Source: Cenococcum geophilum 1.58
Taxonomy: Eukaryota; Ascomycota; Dothideomycetes; Gloniales; Gloniaceae
DNA length: 64,000 bases
Reading direction: 5' to 3'
Assembly: GCA_001692895.1 (NCBI GenBank)
Contig: KV748182.1
Location: 620,001 to 684,000, forward strand
This document shows, piece after piece, positions 1-12,370 of the stretch. The first letter of the stretch is position 1. Each line of letters begins with the position of its first letter. A program made the translations under genes and the position numbers. A model generated the notes under the pieces. It ran no database searches, was not told the DNA's origin, and saw only the letters and a list, made by a program, of their open reading frames with translations.

Positions 1-1285
1 GAATACTGCTGTACGCTAATAAGGTTAATAAAGCATCGCTCTTACTTTTAATGTCTTTATTAACGAACTTATTATCTAAGTATTCTAAGTACTTGTAAGT
101 CTGCTTAGACGCAGTCTTTCGCCGTTTTTTGTGTATAGGCTTGCTGTGCAAAGACTGGCGAATTAGGGTATTGGCGATACTGGGAGGGTTTATGCTCTGC
201 TTGCGCGGTATTTAGTATAATATTTCTGTAATTAAATGCTTAGCTGCAATTATTAGTATATAGATAGCTAGATGTTGTTAAAAGAACTTATAATCGGTAC
301 TCTTAAGTATAAATTCTACTTTACTTCTGTGGTATAGCATATATTGCTAAAATACGGCTTATAATACCCCTTGCTAGGTAATATAAGCCTCCTTATAGGA
401 TTTAATGTTAACCTATATAATTTGATCCTTGTCCAAGTTAAACCCTACTAATACTATAACCTCTTGAAATAGCAAAAAACTAATTTCTTTAATTGTTAGA
501 GTTTCTGTATTAGCTTTTATAATGTTATAGATTATATAAAGCTCTATAGTGTTTTGGGTGGTTAAGTTTATTTTTTAAAATTAGAAGGTTATATTTTTAA
601 GTAAAAGCGGCTTACCTAATAATATAGGGCCTAGTGATTCTAAGATTTGCTTAGGAGTAAATATAGGCGCTAGCGTTATTATAGGTTTAAATTTGGTTTA
701 AGTCTAACTTTTAGGTTTTAAATTATTTTGCTATTTTATAGCATTAGTTCTCTAAGATGTTATTAAAGTAATAATAGTATTTTTAGACTAGCTCTCTAAA
801 ATACCTTCTCTCTTAGGTAAGTTGCTAAGAACCTTCTAGATAAAGTTATCGCGTAGTATTTTATCTTTAGTAGTATAAAACGCGACTTTATTAAGCCTAG
901 CCTCTACTATATTATCTAAGATTGTCTTCTTAATTTCCTTAAGGCGATAAGTATTAATTTCCCATTTATTTATAATATCTAAGTTCTTTATAGTAATGTA
1001 TAAAGATACTAAAATAGGATAAAGGAGAAGTAGAGTGTTACTATATAAGAGCGGAAGAATCTAGTTAGTATTTAGTACAGGTATAAGTCTAAAGTAGGTA
1101 GGTAAGACAAACTAATTATAAGAATTAATTAACTAGGTAGATTTCCGCAGTTCTAGGGTATAAGTTATGACTTAAAGTAGTAATTAGCGGTTAAACTAAT
1201 TAATTAACTAATTAATGTCGCGTAGAGGTGCCGTAAGAGAGTTAGTTAAGGTAATAGAGGTAAAGAGTTAGGCGAAGTGGATATT
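1..1285. repeat. Direct repeat unit 1 (second copy at about 7250-8510)
   Basis: Positions 1-1285 align along their whole length with about 7250-8510 in the same orientation. Both copies share the TAATTAACTAATTAATGTCG block (about 1198 and 8428) followed by CGTAGAGG. Differences are mostly C/T and G/A, as expected for independent RIP. Similarity stops just after the GTTAGTTAAGGTAATAGAGG segment. The left end lies outside the window. Confidence 0.8.
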
Positions 1286-2480
1286 AAAGTTAAGTACTTC
1301 TATAGTAACGCTAGTAGGCAAATTACCGTTATCTAATACTTATTAATGGTAAGGTGAATTAAGAAGTTCTAGTAAATACGCGGAATACCGAGTCTAGCGG
1401 CATTTTATAGTAGATTGCCTTAGGTAGTATAAGCCTTATATAGTTATAATTTTTAGGATTTAAGAACTAAACTAACTTATTAGTTTATTAAACCTTATAA
1501 ACCCTACCTTAACTACTAATATAAAAAGGTAATAACTTAGCTAAGTATAGAATTTACGTATTGTTTTTGATTATTTTTTAATAGGAGACTAGGTAAAGCT
1601 AATTAAGCCTTTACTATAGCCTCCTTTAAGCCCTCCTATACCGCCCTTAATTAATCCTCTATATTAAACAGCCGCCAATTAAACTGTTTAACTACTTATA
1701 GCACTTAATATACCTTATTTAGCGTATATAGTACGTCTCCCTTATAACCTTAAGCTGGTCCTTTACTAAAAGCTTTTAAAATATTACCTTTCTTTAATTT
1801 ATATTATGCGCTTTAGTTAGTTACAAATATAGTTTTATAACCTTAGAGATAATCCTACTTTATTACTTAGGCGTCCTGGATTAGATTAATAATAGATATA
1901 TTTTAAGCCTTCTTAGCTTTTTAAAGTTCCTTAATTTCTGTCTTTAAACTCTCTATTCTGGCAATTAGCGGGTAATATAGTCTATAAAGTATCCTATCCC
2001 TTCTTTATACGACTAATTATCTAACTTATAATATTAAAGAGGTCCCTCTTTATAGTTTTTTAGTTTCTATAACAGCTATCTCCGCGGCACTATTTTTATT
2101 TAACTCGGTTCTTTTTAAACTATATATAGTGGCATTTCTAGCGGCCGGCAGGACAGAATGGGTTGGTAAAGGCTTCTTAATAGGTAGCTAAGCTGTCTTT
2201 ATAGCTTTAGCTACCTTACTATTCTTCTCCTACTTAATTAGAAACCCTCTAATCTCCTTTTAGCAACTATCTGCCGCTTTCTTCTTTTGCGGCTTTAGAG
2301 CTGGCTTAGTAATCCTATCTCTATTCTTTAGTAACGCCTTTTTAATATAGGGACGCTTAGTGCGCTTGGCTGGGGTAGTTATATACTTAGGGTTTTTATT
2401 TATCTATAATAACTAATTAGTATAAGATATCTATAACTCCTTATTGGCATATATATTATTATAACGTTTACTTTAGAAAT
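1..2480 (-). pseudogene. RIP-broken unrecognised repetitive ORF, copy H1 (runs off the left edge)
   Basis: I do not recognise this protein. Read on the minus strand it starts near 2480 with a Lys/Arg-rich stretch (about 2281-2400, containing PAKRTKRPYIKKALLKNRDR) and continues toward position 1 with several frame changes. A well-preserved block at about 840-985 reads as a helical, charged segment (INKWEINTYRLKEIKKTILD, then a piece with KVAFYTTKDKILRDNF). Stops fall mainly where CAG/CAA/TGG codons would decay by RIP, so I take it for a coding relic rather than chance open sequence. The segment about 1-1285 is repeated at 7250-8510, which shows it is repetitive. The basic N-terminus suggests nucleic-acid binding, but that is only inference. 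It could be the first ORF of a non-LTR element or part of a DNA transposon; no diagnostic catalytic motif is visible. Confidence 0.45.
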
Positions 2481-3682
2481 AGGTTAAGGGCTAGTATATA
2501 GTTAAGTTAAGGGGAAATTAGTTCTAATGTAGAGAGTAGGTAATAGATAGATGGATAGTATTTAGTAGTAAGATCTAAGAGGGAAGCTTATCCTTATTAA
2601 TATTAAGAATGCGTATAAAGCGAATAGGTGGTAGTAATTTAGGGGAAGACTTTAATAGAGGATTATTCTATATAATCGGCAGCTGGTTAATAGAGGAAGG
2701 GTAAAAACCTATAATTATAATATTATATATTACGACATTTTGCCTAACTTCCTTAAATATATATATAGGTAGTGGCCTTCTATAGCATTTTATCGGCATC
2801 GCAAGTTAACGCGTTTTGGTAAGGCTTGCTAATAAAATCACGCTAGCTAGGGTGCCCGCAGTATACTAACCTAGGTAGGAGCGCCTAAAGCGCCCAATAT
2901 AAAAAGTCTCTTTTACTAGACGAAGGGATATAGAGCTTAAAGCTCCTTACTATTTAGTTGCAAATCACCTCTATATTATAACTGTTTAATCTATACGCCT
3001 TTTAATATTACCCGTTTTATAATTAGTAGCGGCTACTACTATAGCTTATTTAAATCTGTAATTAAGTTAATTATTTAGTAAGGCTCCAAAATAAGGCTCT
3101 AGATTTAACTTTGTATATTAATGCGTAATTAACGTTAGTAAACAATTTAAAAGAGCCCCTCTCTGCCACTAGGCCTCTATTGCGACTCCTTACTTTAATA
3201 TAGTAATAGAGCCTCCTCCTTAACTAACGTCCTCTCTATAATCGGCGTTTTCTATATCTTTGCCTACCTTTTATACGAACCCCCCGGAAACAAGCTTATC
3301 GCGATTAAAAAGATTAAGATAATAACATTATATAAGGTATGCAAACGCGACTATAGTATTGCGATTGGGGTATATATCTGGAATGAGCCGTATACTAGTA
3401 TAAAGAGAATAGTAGTAGAATAAGTGGGTATTCTAAATTCTATAGCTAATATGCCCCTTAATAGACACCGAGTTAGTAGTAGAGCTCTAGAAGTTACTAA
3501 TTGGCCTTATATTAAGCACGGAGTTACCAGTAATCTATTCTTCCTTAGCTATAGATCTAGAGCTCTAAGAGCTATATTAACTTTATATTCACTCCGCTCT
3601 ACTAATTAAATAGTTAGATCTAAAGTCTATATTAATTATAACTCTAGCTAGGAGCTCCAATCTAACAAGATTACTGCCTTAA
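2481..3682. other. Stretch without a supportable gene
   Basis: Between relic H1 and the minisatellite I find no frame I can connect to a known family. Short open stretches exist on the plus strand (for example 3424-3609, and a piece near 2630-2940), but neither has a recognisable motif or a second copy. The base composition and TpA richness are those of RIP-treated repeat DNA. Confidence 0.5.
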
Positions 3683-4725
3683 AGAGTAAACCAGTAGACT
3701 TTAATTACTAAGCGCGAAATTGCCGCATATTGCCTAGCATACGCCTAGTTTCTTAAGCGGTAAGCTAGTAGACTTCTATTACTAAGTAAGAAATTGTCGT
3801 ATATTGCCTAGCATATTGCCTAGTTTCTTAAGCGGTAAGCTAATAAACTTCCATCACTGAGCGCGAAATTGCCGTATATTGCCTAGTACACCGCCTAGTT
3901 CCTTAAGCGGCAAGCTAGTAAACTTTTATTACTAAGCGCGAAATTGCTATATATTGCCTAGCACACCGCCTAGTTCCTTAAGCGGCAAGCTAGTAAACTT
4001 TTACTACTAAGCACGAAGTTGCCGTATATTGCTAGGCATATTACCCAATTCTTTAAATTGCAAGCTAGCAGGTATCGCCTATTAGCAGAGTATTCCGATA
4101 TATTAGCTCGTATATTACCTAGCTCTTACGCCGCAAACTAGTAGACTTGCTATATTAACAGAGCACCACGATATATAGCCTAGCGTATTACTTAGGTCCT
4201 TAAATAGTAAACTAGTAAGCGCTGCTTATTAATAGAGCATTGTGATATACCTAATTATGCGTTACCCGGTTCCTATATCGCAAGCTAGTAAGCTCCTTTT
4301 ATAAGTAAAGTATTCCGAATATTAGCTTATATATTACCTGGTTCCCGCGTTATAAGCTAGCGGCTTCTTTTATTAATAGAGCACTACGATATATTACCCG
4401 TGTATTGCCCGGTTCCTTAAATAGTAAAATAGTATACTTCTCTTATTAATAAAAGAATTGTGGTATATTGCCGATATATTGCCTAGTTTTATAAAAAATA
4501 ACTTAGTATATGCCTTCTATTAGCTATAAGACTGCTATATATTACTAAGTATATTGCTTAATTCTATAAAAAAAAACAATCTAGTATTTGCCTTTTACTA
4601 ACCGTAAGACTGCGGAATACTGCCTACTATATTACCTAATTCTAAAAATAATAGTCTGTTATACTTCTTCTACTAAAAAAGAATTTACGGCAAACTACTT
4701 AGTATATTACCTAATTCCGCGCTAA
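3683..4725. repeat. 75-bp minisatellite, about 14 degenerating units
   Basis: The landmark GYAAGCTAG recurs at 3760, 3835, 3910, 3985 and 4060, an exact 75-bp period. Each unit contains CGAAATTGCCGTATATTGCC and TTCCTTAAGCGG. From about 4130 to 4725 the units become progressively divergent and differ in length by one to a few bases. Because 75 is a multiple of three, the best units can be read on the minus strand as a 25-residue repeat around KELGGVLGNI. The degenerate units shift frame relative to one another and to the upstream relic, so I do not claim that the array was coding. Confidence 0.85.
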
Positions 4726-4739
4726 AAGGATTAAAAATA

Positions 4740-7000
4740 TATTGCTACTATAATCTATAACATTTATATTAGCTACCTCTTTAAATTTCCAGGCTTATTT
4801 ATGTCTACATTTTTCTTAAACTTAAGCTTATTTAGAATTCCACTTCCAATACGGGAAGCCGTTAATAGTAACACCCTCCGTAATAGCCTTTAGAAATAAT
4901 AAGAGAATTTATAGTCTATTTAGCTGCTTTTATAAGTTATAAATTATATAGTCTTTTTACTTTAGTAATGTTCCTCTAGGGAGGCATATAATAGCATCCT
5001 TGCTATATTTAGCAACTAAGGCTTAAAATAAGTATTAGCTTAGAGTTCCAGTTAAGCGTACTGCTATTAAGAGGTAAAAAGATAGAGTGTTTTACTACTT
5101 ACTAGTATATATACCGCCCTAATAAATAAAAAATTAGTACTAATAAAAAATTTACTACGATAGCCTTTAACATATAGTGCTGCTGTAATTTCTTTATAGA
5201 TAGCTAAAAGCGTTTTAAACTTTATATTGTTATAAAGAATTTCCTCCTTATTCTAATCTAAGATACTTTTAATAGGATTTTTAACTGCGTTAGTGTAGTA
5301 TTAGACTAGACGTTTATTTTTTTTATTATCTAAAAGATCCTTATTAAATCTATCCTTCTATAAAAGTAACCTAGGTGTTATCGCTATATTATAGCACGTA
5401 AAGTAGCTGCTTAAGGAGCTGCTGGCCATTTGTACTAGTTTTTTCCTAGTAGGAAAACTATCTTCTCTCTATTTGACTATTTTCTGCTAGAATACCTCTT
5501 CTATTTCTAACACTATTGCACCTTCTATACTATATAGGAATTTAAATTCTTTAGTTTTATAATTACACTTTACGTATTAAATTTAGAGCTAGCCTAGGAC
5601 AGCCTTTAGTTTTTAGTTATTAAAGTTAATAGTATCCCGGTTACGGCGAATAAGAAAATTTATAAGAATTAGGCCACTAACCTTAACTAATTCTTTATAT
5701 ATTATAGACTGTAAGGCACTTTTAGGGTTACTCCTTCTCTGCTTTAAAAATTGGGTCCATAGTTTAGCTATTTTATTAACTTCCGCGGACGTGTATTTTC
5801 TAAAAATACTAGGTCAGCTTAAGCGGTTGCCTAATCTGCATCTTTAAGGGCGCTTATAATAAACTAGTATATATCTATAACACCATTCTCTATTACTATA
5901 CTAGAAATGGCCTAGGCAAAGAATCTTAGGTATAGCGGTACTACATTTTTTTTTAAGAATAAAGGAATTGGTTAATATAAGTTTCTTAATTTTTATTATT
6001 ATAAAACTTATCCTATAAGATTCTGCTAAAGAGCGTAGTTATAACGGTTTATGTACTTCTATAGAGGGCCGTTAGAGAACTATAAGTAGGGCGTTTTCTT
6101 TTTACCTATAAAAGTCCGACTATTATTTATTATATTGTGATCTAACTAGTCCCCTAAAGTCCCCATTTAAAGCCATTCCTAAGGGTTTAGTCGCGCCATT
6201 CCTTTAGATATACCTTTTATCTTATAGCATATTGCAAACCGTAGTAGCGTCTACTCTTTTATTATAAGCGTAGAGTCCTTAAATAATAAGATATAATTGT
6301 CTCTCTAGCTAGTAATTACACTTAGAATTATAATAACTAGATTTGCACTATACTATCTTTATATTATAGACATAGCGTTTTAATTTACATATAAGTATAG
6401 AAAAGGCATCTTGTCCTAGCTAGGACACTTAGCGTCTTTAGCCTAGTTATCCTTCTATAGATACTAATTTGCATTTTTAGCCGCTTAATTAGCAGCCGCT
6501 TTATCTAGGTTTATAGCATAGTAGTAACTAAGGATAATAGTTAAGTACGCGGTTATAATTTTTCTGGTTCCTACACCATTAGCAAAAACCCCACCGTTTA
6601 GTTGCGTGTACTTTTAGTAGAATATCTTAAATACGCCATATAGCTGGTATAGAAATAATTTAAACTTTAGATTTAAACCCTATTTACTAGAAACGGGGAC
6701 CGGGTTCTTCGCTAAGACGGCCTTTTTAGGAACTCTGCATAGCTTAGCCAAACGTTCGTATATTTACTACTCTATTTATTAAACCTTACCTTCTGCTTTA
6801 GCTATAGCGGCCTCTTAAAATCTAAAAAGAGCTAATATTAGTCTAATTTAAGATATACTCTATATAACTATATGCTTATACCTTTACGCAATAGGTATTA
6901 TAGCCTATATTTCCTTAGCTAGGTTATATTATCCTTAGGCGCATTTTTACCTAAGGTATCTTAGATTGTATTAATTTCTATAATTTTACTAAGGAAAGCT
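4740..7000 (-). pseudogene. RIP-broken unrecognised ORF(s) downstream of H2
   Basis: On the minus strand I can follow one frame from about 6900 to 6150, interrupted only by RIP-type stops; it contains QLYGVFKIFY, LNGGVFANGVGTRKIITAYL and NLDKAAAN. A second open frame runs from about 5280 to 4750 and contains NKEEILYNNIKFKTLLAIYK and LLNIARMLLYASLEEHY. The two are out of phase, so there is at least one indel, or they are two ORFs. They lie immediately downstream, in minus orientation, of the H2 repeat copy at 7250-8510, so the same element may carry both. No catalytic signature of a reverse transcriptase, integrase or DDE transposase is visible to me. I leave the function open. Confidence 0.45.
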
Positions 7001-7219
7001 TTTGCGGGTATAGTGTTAAATTATTATATAGAGTTTAAGCTAATTAGGGATATAAAGCAGTTTTACTCTAGGGAGTATTATAATTATCCTTACCGTGCTC
7101 TATATCGTCAGGATTGTCTATAGGCTAGATAACTAGATTATTACGGCTGTTCCTAGTAGCTTACCGCAATTTGCCGTAGTTTGCCCGTAGATGCCTCTAG
7201 TAGGTTACTCCCTTTTATA

Positions 7220-8510
7220 ATTACGTTTCTTCGGACTTAATAAACTTAAAATACCGCTATGTATTAATAAAATAGATAAAGTATCGCTCTTATTCTTACT
7301 GTTTTTATTAATAAACTTAATATCTAAGTGCTTGCGGATCGGCTTAGGCGTAATCTTCTACCGTTTCTTAAGTGCGGCCTTAGCGCGCGAATACTATAGG
7401 TTAAAGTATTAGCAATTCTGGGAGGGTTTATACCCTACTTATTTAGTAATTAGTACAGTACTTTTATAATTAAATACTTGGCTATAATTATTAGCATATA
7501 AATAGCTAGATATTATTAAAGGGACTTATAATCCGTACTCTTAAGTAGAAATTTTACTCTACTCCTATTATATAGCATACACTACTAAAATAAGGCTTAT
7601 AATGGCCCTCGCTAGGTAATATAAACCTCCTTATTAGTAACTATGTTAAGCTAAGTAATTTCATTCTTATCTAAGATAAAACCTACTAATACTAAGACCT
7701 TTTAAAATAGCGAGAAACTAATTTCTTTAACTATTAGAGTTTCTATATTGCCTTCTAAAATTTATAAACTATATAAAGCTTTACAGTGCTTTAGGTGATT
7801 AGGTTTATTCTTTAAAACTAAAAGGTTATATTTTTAAGTAAGAACGGCTTATTTAGTGATGTAAACCCGTATAATTTAGAGATTGGCTTAGAAGTAAATG
7901 TACGTGCTAGCGTTATTATGGGTTTAAATTAGGTTTAACTTCCAACTTTATATTATTTTGCCGTTTAGTAGTATTAGTCCTCTAGGATAATATAAAAGAA
8001 ATAATAGCCTATCTAGACTAGCTGTTTAAAGCACGTTCCTTCTTAGTTAAGTTGCTAAAAATTTTCTAAATAAACTAATTATACGGCACTTTATCTTTAG
8101 TAGTACAAAACGTGGGTTTTTTAAGCCCGGCCTCTTATATATTATCTAAGATTATATCTTTTAATTTCCTTAAGGCGATAAGCATTAATATCCTATCCCT
8201 TTATAATATCTAAGTCCTTTATTATAATATATAAAAATACTAAGACGGAATAAAGAAGAAGTAGAGCGTTGCTATATAAAAGTAGAAGAATCTAATTAGT
8301 AATTAGTAAAGGTGCGAGTCTAAAGTAGGTAGGTAAGATAAACTAATTATAAGAGTTAATCTACTAGGCAGATTGCTGTAGTTTTAGGGAGTAAGTCGCA
8401 GCTTAAAGCAGCAATTGGCGGTTTAACTAATTAATTAACTAATTAATGTCGCGTAGAGGCACCGTGTGAGAGTTAATTAAGGTAGTAGAGGTAAAAAGTA
8501 AAGTAAAGTA
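7220..8510 (-). pseudogene. RIP-broken unrecognised ORF, copy H2 (N-terminal part missing)
   Basis: This is the second copy of the sequence at 1-1285 and carries the same minus-strand coding relic. The Lys/Arg-rich N-terminal part seen in H1 at 1290-2480 is absent here, because sequence beyond about 8510 is unrelated. The copy is therefore truncated at its coding 5' end, or the two copies differ by a later replacement. Minus-strand downstream sequence (4740-7000) is also coding-like. Function unknown. Confidence 0.45.
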
Positions 8511-8639
8511 AATAAGCTTAAGGCAAATGCTCTTGCTAACGGAATGTAATACGCGCGAGTTAAAGGGCAATTTGCTATAGCAGATTGCCGCTAAATGCGC
8601 TTCCTTTAGTTATAGAAAATATTCTTTATAAAACTAGTA

Positions 8640-9640
8640 TAATGGGTAGAGCTAGAAGTATATTAGAATATATAACCTAAGAATGAGGGTTAATACGCTT
8701 AGGACGTTTTGCCTATTTAGGATTGATATTTTAGCTTAATTAAGACCGCTTTAATATACCCTTTTAAGTAGGGCTTCCAGTAAATAATTGAGACTCTAAA
8801 TAGTATTAGATTTAAAGCTATAAGGACTAATACTATATACCGCGTATATTCGTAACTATAAAAACAATTATATCCTTAAAGGCTTTAAGCGTTTATTATA
8901 TTATATACTTTAAAAGTCCTATATTCCGAACTAGTATAATTATTAGTATATCTGCCTATAACTCCTCTATCTCTAGGTTAACTCTAGCGTCCTAGGTAAT
9001 ATTAAAAAATTTAGGGAAATTTAAAAGACTTATCCACCCTTTTACTAAGTTAGTTTAAAGTAGACTAGTACCTAAGTCCATATAAATTATAGACTGTAGT
9101 ATATTCTCTAAATCTTAGTATATATAGATTATAAGACCCTAAACGTTATATTTGTTAACATATTTAGGTAAAAGAGATTAATATATATCCTAAGGCTCTG
9201 TATAAGGGTACCCTATAGCAGAATTTATAGCTCTATACCGAAGTCCCAATTTAGCACTAGCCCGGCTAGCTTTCTTACGTATATTTAACTACGTGCGAGT
9301 AAGGAGATATTAGGCTACTTCTTTAGTCTACCTAACTAGAGCATTACTAAACTCTAGGATTTAATTAACGATTTTAGCTATAATTTTACTTTAAATAGCG
9401 TAATTTATTTAGTCTTAGAAGCGTATAGATATTATATTGCTCTTATTTACAATATCCTTAACTACCCCTTTAATTTTGTATAAACGAGCGCTGCTAATAC
9501 TAAACCTAGATATAATCTGCTTATCCTTCCTAGGAGTTTTACTAGTAGACTTATACTATACCTCCTCTATAATATGCATACTATTTAATTATATTATTGC
9601 TATGCTAGGTGCGTATAGTATTAGTAAGGGACGCGGGATT
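8640..9640 (-). pseudogene. RIP-broken unrecognised ORF
   Basis: A minus-strand frame can be read from about 9560 to 8700 with stops almost only at RIP-type positions. It begins with a basic, serine-rich piece (KTPRKDKQIISRFSISSARL) and continues with a helical segment containing YQDLENILQSIIYMDLGTSLL, of which I quote only part as evidence, and NLVKGWISLLNFPKFFN. I recognise no domain. The plus-strand ORF at 9437-9652 lies antisense to its basic region and is probably a shadow. Its relation to the neighbouring H2 repeat and to the Plavaka element is unclear. Confidence 0.4.
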
Positions 9641-9879
9641 AAAGGTTTATAAATGTTTGGTGGTTGTAAATTAATTATAATAGGTACTGTAGGATATAAT
9701 ACTGCTTTATATATTATTAGCGCTTAGGATAATATGCTACTTAGTGTATTTAACTTATAATTTAAAAGGAGCAAGCCGTTATAGCTATTAGGATAGCTAG
9801 CAGATTGCTGTATATTACGGCTATTAGATTAGTTATGTAATATACTGCCCTTTTTAGGTATAAACCCACCTATTAAATC

Positions 9880-11653
9880 TTAATAACAACGTAAGGAGCC
9901 GTATTTGTTGCTATTATAATAGGCTTAATAAATCGCTAGTGCCCTAAATGCAAGCGCACAATTTTTACTATAGGTAGATTGGCGCGATATAAGCTATACT
10001 GTAAAGCTATAGGTATAAACTATTTTAACTAATAGGATAATGTCTATCCTATAATTTAGGCTTAAGCGGATATATATAAAGATGACAAATTTACTATAGA
10101 ATAATGGGTATATAACCTTATAGCAACTAATACCGCTATTAATAATACTTTACTAACCATTACAGGAAATACCGGCTTAATATTAGTAGAGGAGCTAAGT
10201 AATACAGCACCGGTAGAATAACTAACTAGTACTAAAATGTATAGTTACGCGGCAATAAGCCTCTCTACTTTAAATATTTATTATACCCAAACTTATTATA
10301 AAGTGACTGGCCGCTATATAGGAACCCTACTTAGCCACCTAGAGGGGAACTCTAATTAGTAGTCTACTACGGATCGCGGCTACCTACTAAGGCTTAGCTA
10401 GCCAGCAGATGGAATAAATAAGGGCAATAATATATTCTACCCTTTTACAAGCTTTATAGAATGGGCGTAAGTTGCCTAGTAGGTATGTAATAGCACGTTA
10501 GTAAAAGAAATAGACGCGTAGCTATAAGACCCCTATATTAAAAATATAAGGGACGGATATATATTATACCGAAATATAAAAGAAGTTAAGATAAAACTAT
10601 ATTCTATTTTTAAAGGTGTAAGTAATAAGAGCTGGCGAATTATAGAATTTAATATATACGGCAAAAACCTAAAGATATACTACTGTAATATACTTAGCGT
10701 GGTGGCCTTTCTAATTAGTTATTTCCTATTTAAAGATAATATGGTTTATTCTCCTATTTATTAGTTTAATATAAAAGGTAATAGAGTGTATAACGAGGCA
10801 TATATAGCTAACTGTTAGTAGGAGTTCTAAGATTAATTACCTAATAGTGCGACGGCTATTATAGTAATACCTAGTAGCAACTAAACTAAGCTAACTACAC
10901 TATCTAGAGATAAAAAGGCGCATCTGGTTTATATTACAATACTTAATATCCTATTAAAGACTTAACGTATAGCTAGTAGGCCAGTAATACTTCTTCTAGG
11001 TTATATACCTACGGACTTACTAAGTAACTAGATAAATAAGCTGGATATATACCATTAAGTAATAAGCATTATATTTAAACGTAAGTATTTACTTTAGTAG
11101 TGTATAGGTACTTAAGTTAATATAAAAACTAGCCCTTAAACGCGCTACTAGGCGCGGTATACTAATATAATACGCGGATGGGTTTATCTAGCAATACTAC
11201 CCTATACTTATTGGGTTTATAGCAGACTATAAGGAGTAGGTTATATTAATAGAAGTAAAATTAGGGTAACACTATATAATATATTATATACCGCCTTATA
11301 AATAAGGTAACCTACTAAGCATTATATCTAGCAAATGGCCGTAACGGATATATAAATTGACTATTAAGCAACTTAAACGACAGTAAAACTTGTAGCTAGA
11401 TCGCAGCGACCCTAAGTATATTAGGCCAATTAAAAAATTTGCCTAGTCCTATTATATAGCGGATATACACGCTATAATGGCCCCTAATTTACTATACTAG
11501 CTATATAAAGGCGTTACAGAGCATTTAATAAGCCGGCTTTAGGCACTACTACTTAATATTAAAAAAGGGAAAGGGAAGGTTTTAATAACTAATTAGAGTG
11601 GTATAAAAACCCTATTATCTGCTAAGGATAGGGTAAAACGTCTTCTAACCGCA
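9880..11653 (+). pseudogene. Plavaka transposase, N-terminal and central part, RIP-broken
   Basis: The relic begins with a zinc-finger-like CPKCKR (9940-9957) whose later histidine position now reads Tyr, a typical C2H2 N-terminus of Plavaka transposases. The central block reads SYFLFKDNMVYSPI (10717-10758), followed by an Asn/Ser-rich GATVVPVI-like segment and AHLVYITILNI (10918-10950), then VILLLGYIPTDLLS. That order and spacing matches the family's conserved core, in which the corresponding pieces read roughly DHMVYAP, WPVYLTIGNI and LIGYLPV. Stops lie at former Gln/Trp codons. The frame is interrupted at 11653 by the inserted TIR element and resumes at 13432. Not functional. Confidence 0.8.
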
Positions 11654-11774
11654 CGTCAGGAAAACGGGAGAGTGGTAGGGGCTAGCCAGGGGCTGGCCCG
11701 GGGCTGGCCCGGGGTCATTTTAGCTAGATCCGCTGATCTGCTCATGTACACTTCTTTACGCTAGCCCCGGGCCC

Positions 11775-11850
11775 CATTAGCAACATTAGCAACATTAGCA
11801 ATATTAGCAATATTAGCAATATTAGCAACATTAGTAATATTAATAATATT
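11775..11850. repeat. ATTAGCAAC/T 9-bp tandem repeat
   Basis: About eight units of ATTAGCAAC or ATTAGCAAT near the left end of the TIR element, decaying to ATTAATAATATT at the right. The C-to-T change from CAAC to CAAT within units is RIP-like. Confidence 0.85.
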
Positions 11851-12064
11851 AATTTTAAAAATTATAATATATCTTTTTACTATAATAGTTATAATATTTT
11901 CTATAACTGCAATATTTATATGGGAATAATAATGGGTTTTAAATTTTTAAATTTGGTTATTAAGCAATTAATTAAAATAAGTGGGAAGCCTCTTGCAGAG
12001 GCTCCAATCGTCAATTGCGATATTCCTGACGATCCACCGGCCGTGTACTAATTTCCTAACTAGG

Positions 12065-12250
12065 CCTAGCACCCGCCTACCTGTCTGCCTGCCTACCTAC
12101 CTGCTTGCCTACCTGCCTGCCTGCCTGCCTACCTGCCTGCCTACCTGCCCTGCCTGCCTGCCTACCTACCTGCCTACCTGCCTGCCTACCTGCCTGCCTA
12201 CCTATACCTATCTGTGCCTACCTGTATATGCCTACCTGTCTGTGCCTACC
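12065..12250. repeat. CCTACCTGCCTG microsatellite
   Basis: A tetranucleotide-based array of CCTG/CCTA units. It creates long Cys-Leu-Pro-rich reading frames on the plus strand (11981-12271 and 12105-12410) that look like cysteine-rich proteins but are products of the repeat. I reject them as genes. Confidence 0.9.
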
Positions 12251-12370
12251 GTCTATATCTGTCTATGGTAATCTAATTCGATTTGATTCGGTAGCGGCTG
12301 ATATCGAGGCTCTGGTTCGATTCGATCGATCGATTAAGTCGTTCGTGGTGTTGCTGACTGGTTGTTCGAA

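Noticed and set aside
3424-3609. Plus-strand ORF of 61 codons
   Set aside because: Short, without recognisable motif or repeat copy. It could be part of an undefined relic, but I cannot support it as a gene.
9437-9652. Plus-strand ORF of 71 codons with hydrophobic stretches
   Set aside because: The opposite strand carries a longer basic coding relic with RIP-type stops in phase. No start context or homologue supports the plus-strand frame.
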